DNA of 64,000 nt from Blastochloris sulfoviridis (GTDB lineage Bacteria; Pseudomonadota; Alphaproteobacteria; Rhizobiales; Xanthobacteraceae). The notes below the pieces were generated by a model, which did not search any database, had not been told where the DNA came from, and saw only the letters and a program-made list of their open reading frames with translations. Positions 58,989-64,000 of this stretch are shown here, piece by piece (position 1 is the stretch's first letter; each line of letters starts with the position of its first letter). The DNA lies in assembly GCF_008630065.1 (NCBI RefSeq), contig NZ_VWPL01000009.1, forward strand, positions 1 to 64,000, given 5' to 3'. The translations under genes and the position numbers were made by a program.

Positions 58989-59969
58989 ATGCTGATGAAG
59001 CCGGACAGCCTGACATCGAATGCGCGCCCTGCGGCTGAGCCCGAAGCGGGCATCTCGGTCGTCGGCGTAACTGTTACATACCGCAACGGCCACACCGCGC
59101 TGCGCGACGCCTCGTTCGAGATTCCGACCGGCACCATCGCCGCGCTGGTCGGCGTCAATGGCTCGGGCAAGTCGACGCTGTTCAAGGCGATCATGGGATT
59201 CGTGTCGCTGGCCAAGGGATCGATCTCGATCCTCGGGCGGCCGGTCCGCGATGCGCTGAAATCCAACATCGTCGCCTATGTGCCCCAGAGCGAGGAGGTC
59301 GACTGGAGCTTCCCGGTCCTGGTCGAGGACGTGGTGATGATGGGGCGCTACGGCCACATGGGCCTGCTGCGCATCCCCAAGCCGCAGGATCGCGCGGCGG
59401 TGGATGCGGCGCTGGCGCGGGTCGGCATGGCCGCGTTCCGCAAGCGCCAGATCGGCGAGCTGTCCGGCGGCCAGCGCAAGCGCGTCTTCCTGGCCCGCGC
59501 GCTGGCGCAGGACAGCCGGGTGATCCTGCTGGACGAGCCGTTCACCGGCGTCGATCTTACCACCGAGGACACCATCATCCGCCTGCTGCGCGGCCTGCGC
59601 GACGAGGGGCGGGTGATGCTGGTGTCCACCCACGACCTCGGCAGCATCCCGGAATTCTGCGACCGCACCGTGCTGATCCGCAACACCGTGCTGGCCTATG
59701 GCCCGACGCCCGAGGTGTTCACCGAGGCCAATCTGGAGCGGACGTTCGGCGGCGCGCTGCGCCATCTCGTGTTCGATCGCGCGGAAGGGGTCGCCAGCCG
59801 GCCGACCGGCATCATCACCGACGACGAAAAGCCGTTCGTGCTCTATGGCAGCGGCCCCCCGGAGACCGGCACGCCCGCGACAGGCGCCCCCGGAACGGCC
59901 GAGGCCGGGGCCGGGGACTCCAAGGACGCGCCCACCCAATCACCGGCGGGCGAGGGGAGCAGCACATGA
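58989..59969 (+). CDS. sitB: Manganese ABC transporter, ATP-binding protein SitB
   Basis: 326 residues from the ATG at 58989. GTG codons at 58971 (overlapping the sitA stop) and 58980 are alternatives, and no Shine-Dalgarno is clear. The ABC domain has Walker A ALVGVNGSGKSTLFKAI, the PQSEEVDWSFPVLVEDVVMM Q-loop region, signature GELSGGQRKRVFLARALAQD, Walker B VILLDEPFTGVD and switch STHDLGS. The ~75-residue C-terminal extension (TGIITDDEKPFVLYG, then Gly/Ala/Pro-rich) is typical of rhizobial SitB. It powers Mn import and overlaps sitC by four bases (ATGA). Confidence 0.94.
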   Translation: MLMKPDSLTSNARPAAEPEAGISVVGVTVTYRNGHTALRDASFEIPTGTIAALVGVNGSGKSTLFKAIMGFVSLAKGSISILGRPVRDALKSNIVAYVPQSEEVDWSFPVLVEDVVMMGRYGHMGLLRIPKPQDRAAVDAALARVGMAAFRKRQIGELSGGQRKRVFLARALAQDSRVILLDEPFTGVDLTTEDTIIRLLRGLRDEGRVMLVSTHDLGSIPEFCDRTVLIRNTVLAYGPTPEVFTEANLERTFGGALRHLVFDRAEGVASRPTGIITDDEKPFVLYGSGPPETGTPATGAPGTAEAGAGDSKDAPTQSPAGEGSST

Positions 59970-60826
59970 TGGCCGTGCTCATCGAGCCCTTCGGTTACGG
60001 TTACATGGTCAATGCCATGTGGGTGAGCGCCATGGTCGGCGCGGTGTGCGCCTTCCTGTCGGCCTATCTGATGCTGAAGGGCTGGTCGCTGATCGGCGAT
60101 GCGCTGTCGCACGCCATCGTTCCGGGCGTTGCCGGCGCCTACATGCTCGGCCTGCCGTTCTCGCTCGGGGCGTTCTTCTCGGGCGCGCTCGCCGCCGGCG
60201 CCATGCTGTTTCTCAGCCAGCGCACCAAGCTGAAGGAAGACACCGTCATCGGCCTGATCTTCACCTCCTTCTTCGGGCTCGGCCTGTTCATGGTGTCGCT
60301 GTCGCCGACTTCGGTGAATATCCAGACGATCATACTTGGCAATATTCTGGCCATCACGCCCGAGGATACGCTGCAACTGGCGATCATCGGCGCGGTGTCG
60401 TTCGTTGTGCTGCTGCTGAAGTGGAAGGACCTGATGGTGGTGTTCTTCGACGAGAACCACGCCCGCACCATCGGCCTCGATCCCGACCTGCTCAAGCTCC
60501 TGTTCTTCACGTTGCTCAGCGCCTGCACGGTGGCGGCGCTGCAGACGGTCGGCGCCTTCCTGGTCATCGCCATGGTGGTGACGCCGGGGGCCACCGCCTA
60601 TCTGCTCACCGACCGGTTTCCGCGGCTGATCGCCATCAGCGTCGCGATCGGGGCAACCACCAGCTTCCTCGGCGCCTATGTCAGCTTCTTCCTCGACGGC
60701 GCCACCGGCGGGGTCATCGTCGTGCTCCAGACCCTGGTGTTCCTGGCGGCCTTCGTGTTTGCGCCCAAGCACGGCCTGCTCGCCAGCCGGCGGCGGGTGG
60801 CGAGAAGCCTGGAGGGCGCCGCATGA
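59966..60826 (+). CDS. sitC: Manganese ABC transporter permease SitC
   Basis: 286 residues with eight to nine membrane helices. The ABC-3 permease features LMLKGWSLIGDALSHAIVPG, KEDTVIGLIFTSFFGLGLFM and GAFLVIAMVVTPGATAYLLT are clear. It forms the membrane channel with SitD. It overlaps both neighbours by four bases (ATGA at each end), showing tight coupling. SitC and SitD are about 40% alike by eye in the shared blocks, reflecting an old duplication. Confidence 0.94.
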   Translation: MMAVLIEPFGYGYMVNAMWVSAMVGAVCAFLSAYLMLKGWSLIGDALSHAIVPGVAGAYMLGLPFSLGAFFSGALAAGAMLFLSQRTKLKEDTVIGLIFTSFFGLGLFMVSLSPTSVNIQTIILGNILAITPEDTLQLAIIGAVSFVVLLLKWKDLMVVFFDENHARTIGLDPDLLKLLFFTLLSACTVAALQTVGAFLVIAMVVTPGATAYLLTDRFPRLIAISVAIGATTSFLGAYVSFFLDGATGGVIVVLQTLVFLAAFVFAPKHGLLASRRRVARSLEGAA

Positions 60827-61671
60827 CCGAGCTTGCCACGAGCCTCGCTCTGCCGTTCCAGTTCGAGTTCATGCGCAGCGCGCTGCTCATTTCGGTGCTG
60901 GTGGCGGTTCCGGCGGCGCTGCTGTCGTCGTTCCTGGTGCTCAAGGGCTGGTCGCTGATGGGGGACGCGATCTCCCACGCCATCCTGCCCGGCGTGGTGC
61001 TGTCCTATATCGCCGGCCTGCCGCTGGCGGTCGGCGCGTTCGCCGCCGGCATGACCTGCGCCGTCGCCACCGGCTATCTCAAGGAGAACAGCCGCATCAA
61101 GCAGGACACGGTGATGGGCGTGGTGTTCTCGGGCATGTTCGGCCTGGGCCTCGTGCTCTACACCAAGATCGAGACCGATGTGCATCTCGACCACATCCTG
61201 TTCGGCGACATGCTGGGCGTCGGTTGGGCGGACATCGTCGAGAGCGGCGTCATCGCCGCCGTCGTCACCGGCCTCGTGGCACTCAAATGGCGGGATCTGC
61301 TGCTGCACGCCTTCGATCCGGTCCAGGCCAAGGCGGTGGGCCTGCCGGTGCGGCTGCTGCACTACGGCTTCCTGGCGATCCTGTCGCTGGCCATCGTCGG
61401 CGCGCTGAAGGCGGTCGGCATCATCCTGGCGATCGCCATGCTGATCGCGCCCGGCGCCATCGCCTTCCTGCTCACCAACCGGTTCGGGCTGCTGCTGGTG
61501 GTGGCGGTGGCGGTCGCCGTCTCCTGTTCGTTCCTCGGGGTCTATCTCAGCTTCTTCATCGACAGCGCGCCGGCGCCGACCATCGTGCTGCTGATGACGG
61601 TCGTCTTCATCATTGCGTTCCTCATCTCGGCGCGCCTTGCGCGGCGCAGGTCCGCGGTCGAGCCGGCATAG
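60823..61671 (+). CDS. sitD: Manganese ABC transporter permease SitD
   Basis: 282 residues. It is an ABC-3 permease: LVLKGWSLMGDAISHAILPG, IKQDTVMGVVFSGMFGLGLV, and VGIILAIAMLIAPGAIAFLL. Its ATG overlaps the sitC stop. It is the last gene of sitABCD; about 200 bases separate it from the next glycosyltransferase on the same strand, and no terminator is obvious. Confidence 0.94.
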   Translation: MTELATSLALPFQFEFMRSALLISVLVAVPAALLSSFLVLKGWSLMGDAISHAILPGVVLSYIAGLPLAVGAFAAGMTCAVATGYLKENSRIKQDTVMGVVFSGMFGLGLVLYTKIETDVHLDHILFGDMLGVGWADIVESGVIAAVVTGLVALKWRDLLLHAFDPVQAKAVGLPVRLLHYGFLAILSLAIVGALKAVGIILAIAMLIAPGAIAFLLTNRFGLLLVVAVAVAVSCSFLGVYLSFFIDSAPAPTIVLLMTVVFIIAFLISARLARRRSAVEPA

Positions 61672-61873
61672 CCGGCCCTGCGGCGCGGGCAGGGGGCCTA
61701 GACGCTGAGGGGGCCTTTGCCAGCCGGGGGGCTTGCCGGCCGGGCGCGGCCCTGCCACAAGGGCGCGAAATCGCCGGTGCCGTCCGGCGCCTCCGGCGCG
61801 CGTGCGCCGGTCCGTCCTCCGCGCAGGGGTCCGCCGTCCGGGCCGGATCCGCGCCAGCCAAAGTGATGCGCCC

Positions 61874-62605
61874 GTGGCCGAACAAGCTCCGCTGGTGTCC
61901 GTGGTGGTGCCGGCGCGCAACGAGGCGGGCAACCTTGCCCCGCTGGTCGACGAGATCGCCGCCGCCATGGCCGGTCGCGGCCCGTTCGAGGCCATCGTGA
62001 TCGACGACGGCTCCTCCGATGCCACGCCGCGTGTGCTGGCCGAGTTGAAGCGCACCTATCCCTGGCTGCGGCCGCTGCGCCACGCGGTGTCCTGCGGCCA
62101 GTCGGCGGCAATCCGCACCGGCGTGCGCGCGGCCACAGCCCCGGTGGTGGCGACCCTCGACGGCGACGGCCAGAACGACCCGGCCTTCCTGCCCGGGCTG
62201 GTCGATGCCCTGGCCGCCGCCGGGCCGAACGTCGGCCTGGTCGCCGGCCAGCGGCTGGGGCGCAAGGACACCGGCTTCAAGAAGCTGCAGTCGCGAATCG
62301 CCAACACCGTGCGCGGCCGGGTGCTGCGGGACGGCACGCGCGACACCGGCTGCGGGCTCAAGGCGTTCCGGCGCGAGGTGTTTCTGGCCCTGCCGTATTT
62401 CGATGCGCTGCACCGCTTCATGCCGGCGCTGGTGCGGCGCGAGGGGTTCGAGGTGGCGCTGCTCGACGTGGTCGACCGGCCGCGGCGGGCCGGCACGTCG
62501 AACTACGGCCTGTGGGACCGGCTGTGGGTCGGCATCCTCGACCTCTATGGCGTGTGGTGGCTGATCCGCCGCCGCCGCCGGGTGCCCGAGGTCGCGGAGC
62601 TCTAG
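61874..62605 (+). CDS. Polyprenyl-phosphate glycosyltransferase, family 2 (DPM1/ArnC-like)
   Basis: 243 residues from the GTG at 61874, the last start before the conserved APLVSVVVPARNEAGNLAPL. Upstream sequence is Arg/Pro-rich without family likeness. The GT-A motifs are AIVIDDGSSDATPRVLAELK, QSAAIRTGVRAATAPVVATL, DXD-like DGDGQND and RDTGCGLKAFRREVFLALPY. The C-terminus YGLWDRLWVGILDLYGVWWL provides one membrane-associated segment, shorter than ArnC. Such enzymes load a sugar onto undecaprenyl phosphate. The GT39 enzyme at 55606 could use that product, which is inference. The next gene starts three bases after its stop. Confidence 0.85.
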   Translation: MAEQAPLVSVVVPARNEAGNLAPLVDEIAAAMAGRGPFEAIVIDDGSSDATPRVLAELKRTYPWLRPLRHAVSCGQSAAIRTGVRAATAPVVATLDGDGQNDPAFLPGLVDALAAAGPNVGLVAGQRLGRKDTGFKKLQSRIANTVRGRVLRDGTRDTGCGLKAFRREVFLALPYFDALHRFMPALVRREGFEVALLDVVDRPRRAGTSNYGLWDRLWVGILDLYGVWWLIRRRRRVPEVAEL

Positions 62606-62608
62606 GCC

Positions 62609-63307
62609 GTGACCGCACCTGCCGACATCCGCGCCCGCACCAATCTCAAGCTGATGACGCGCGGCCTGGTGCTGATCGTCACCCTCGTCGCGCTCGGCTA
62701 TGCGATGAAGGAAACCGGCCTGTCGGATGCCGTCAGCACCACGTGGATCGACGCCCAGGTGAAGGGCCGGGGCATCTCGGGCGAGGCGATCTTCGTCGCG
62801 GTCGGCGCGGTGTTCACCGCAGCGGGACTGCCGCGCCAGCTCATCTGCTTTTTAGCCGGCTACGCATTCGACGTCACGCTCGGCACCGCGCTGGCGCTTC
62901 TCGCCTCGGTGGGCGGCTGCGTGCTCGCCTTCGGCTATGCGCGGCTGCTCGGCCGGGCGATCGTCCAGCACCGGTTTCCGCGCCGCATCGCCGCCATCGA
63001 CCGGGTGCTGCACGGCAACACCTTTTCGATGACGCTGCTGCTGCGGCTTCTGCCGGTCGGCAGCAACCTCATCACCAATCTCGCCGCCGGGGTTTCGAGC
63101 GTGCGGATGATGCCGTTCGTCGCCGGCTCGGCGCTGGGCTATCTGCCGCAGACGCTGGTGTTCGCGCTCGCCGGCTCCGGCGTGCAGCTCGACGCCGAGC
63201 TGCGCATCGCCGTCTCGGCCGGGCTGTTCATCGTCTCCGGCGCCCTCGGGGTGATCCTCTATCGCCGCTACCGCCGCGCGAAGCGGCTGGACGAGGTCGC
63301 GGGGTAG
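62609..63307 (+). CDS. VTT/TVP38/DedA-family membrane protein
   Basis: 232 residues from a GTG at 62609. About five hydrophobic segments are present. The VTT core runs from LPRQLICFLAGYAFDVTLGT through LLLRLLPVGSNLITNLAAGV to GSALGYLPQTLVFALAGSG. Relatives (DedA, TMEM41B) act as lipid scramblases or undecaprenyl-phosphate flippases. Its coupling to a polyprenyl-phosphate glycosyltransferase three bases upstream makes lipid-carrier handling an attractive inference. The C-terminus is short and basic. Confidence 0.82.
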   Translation: MTAPADIRARTNLKLMTRGLVLIVTLVALGYAMKETGLSDAVSTTWIDAQVKGRGISGEAIFVAVGAVFTAAGLPRQLICFLAGYAFDVTLGTALALLASVGGCVLAFGYARLLGRAIVQHRFPRRIAAIDRVLHGNTFSMTLLLRLLPVGSNLITNLAAGVSSVRMMPFVAGSALGYLPQTLVFALAGSGVQLDAELRIAVSAGLFIVSGALGVILYRRYRRAKRLDEVAG

Positions 63308-63524
63308 AACAGGATTTCGGCATCGGAAACGCCGCGACGTCGCAAGGCAACCGTGGCGAATCCTTCCGTCTGCCCCGTTGAATCAATTCCAGACTTCGCG
63401 CCGATGCCCGGGAATCATTTTCCGCGCCGGTCGGCACAAGTTTATGTTTGCGAAACACTTTGATTGTTCAATACCGCTCCTCGCTCGTTGGTAAAGGTAC
63501 CTTCTGACAAGGTCTCCTCCACTT

Positions 63525-64000
63525 ATGGCCAGATCACCGACACAGACTTTCCGCCTGGCGGCGGCAGGACTGATTATCTTAGGATCCGTCGGATCCGTCG
63601 CCGCCGCCCCGAAACCCGATGCCCCCCCGGCTCCGGCCGCGCTGATCGATCCGGCTGCGCTCGATGCGTTCAACCGCATGAGCAGCTACGTGGCCGCTCT
63701 TCCCGCCTTCGAGTTCAGGACGACATACGCGTTCGATGTCGTCGCCAGGAATGGTCAGACCATCACGGTCGACGGCACGGGACATCACCTCGCCAAACGA
63801 CCCGACAAGCTTGCCGTCGAGGTCGAGAACGACCTCTTCACGCGCCGGTATGTGTACGACGGCAAAACCTTGGTGGTCGTCTCCGCGGGTGAACCCTACT
63901 ACGCCCAGGTTGCCGCACAGCCAACCATACGGGACACGTTGGCCCGCGCTGCCGCCGAGTATGCGCTCGAAATCCCGGGTGCCGACCTGTTCGATTTCGG
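63525..64000 (+). CDS. DUF2092 domain protein, N-terminal part (runs off the window)
   Basis: The ATG at 63525 opens a frame that stays open to the window end (158 codons visible). A signal peptide covers about residues 1-26 (FRLAAAGLIILGSVGSVAAA). Then comes a LolA-like beta fold of the DUF2092 type: ALDAFNRMSSYVAALPAFEF, TVDGTGHHLAKRPDKLAVEV and RRYVYDGKTLVVVSAGEPYY. Members are periplasmic, often in operons with stress or outer-membrane genes. The function is unknown. It is preceded by about 215 bases with no gene and a diverged fragment of repeat family D. Confidence 0.75.
   Translation, partial: MARSPTQTFRLAAAGLIILGSVGSVAAAPKPDAPPAPAALIDPAALDAFNRMSSYVAALPAFEFRTTYAFDVVARNGQTITVDGTGHHLAKRPDKLAVEVENDLFTRRYVYDGKTLVVVSAGEPYYAQVAAQPTIRDTLARAAAEYALEIPGADLFDF

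Overview
The window is high-GC chromosomal DNA of an alphaproteobacterium of the order Hyphomicrobiales (Rhizobiales). The gene order tatABC-serS-surE-pcm-LytM factor, yajC-secD-secF, rne divergent from amiC-PBP1A, a three-gene pntAA/pntAB/pntB and a Mur-box-controlled sit operon all fit that order. The genus is inference: a Rhodoplanes/Blastochloris/Bradyrhizobium-like relative is likely. Most of the window is conserved housekeeping sequence. No CRISPR array, phage, toxin-antitoxin or obvious defence island is visible. The only clear mobile DNA is an IS66 end at the left edge, which interrupts an AAA ATPase gene, plus one decayed transposase tail.

Layout. 1-4.1 kb: IS66 remnant, truncated ATPase, tRNA-Thr, a secreted Pro-rich protein, a transposase relic, rlmB, tRNA-Tyr and tRNA-Gly. 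4.7-8.4 kb: SulP transporter, XRE regulator and GntR/UTRA regulator around an AT-rich gap. 8.7-11.1 kb: a TonB-dependent receptor behind a cobalamin riboswitch. 11.5-20.8 kb: surface polysaccharide genes (rfbC, rfbD, two very large GT2 proteins, an unknown protein and a GT4). 21-29 kb: ParA, twin-arginine export genes, serS, surE, pcm and an NlpD/DipM-like LytM factor. 29-37.6 kb: two paralogous secreted proteins, a DUF815 ATPase, yajC-secD-secF-Mth938, a squalene/phytoene synthase-like gene, ruvX and a UPF0173 hydrolase. 37.9-45.8 kb: rne, amiC, PBP1A and a MaoC hydratase. 46.2-51.1 kb: an HlyD/ABC/ABC-2 export operon. 51.3-55.2 kb: cytochrome b561 and the transhydrogenase operon. 55.6-64 kb: a GT39 lipid-linked sugar transferase, the sitABCD manganese operon with two upstream Mur-type boxes, a GT2, a VTT-family membrane protein and the start of a DUF2092 protein.

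Functional links. AmiC and the degenerate LytM factor are probably an amidase and its activator. TatABC and SecDF-YajC are the two export routes, and several cargo-like proteins here carry SRRQ- or NRRD-type leaders. The rfbCD and glycosyltransferase genes belong to surface polysaccharide synthesis, although rfbA and rfbB are absent.

The most striking unexplained structure is a set of dispersed, highly structured intergenic repeat families. One, a roughly 125-bp element beginning tgatacggtttccgg, abuts or supplies the stop codon of at least five unrelated genes. Other points worth attention are an in-frame, lower-GC insertion of about 42 residues in SerRS, a long acidic insertion splitting the S1 domain of RNase E, and the paired Mur boxes in front of sitA.
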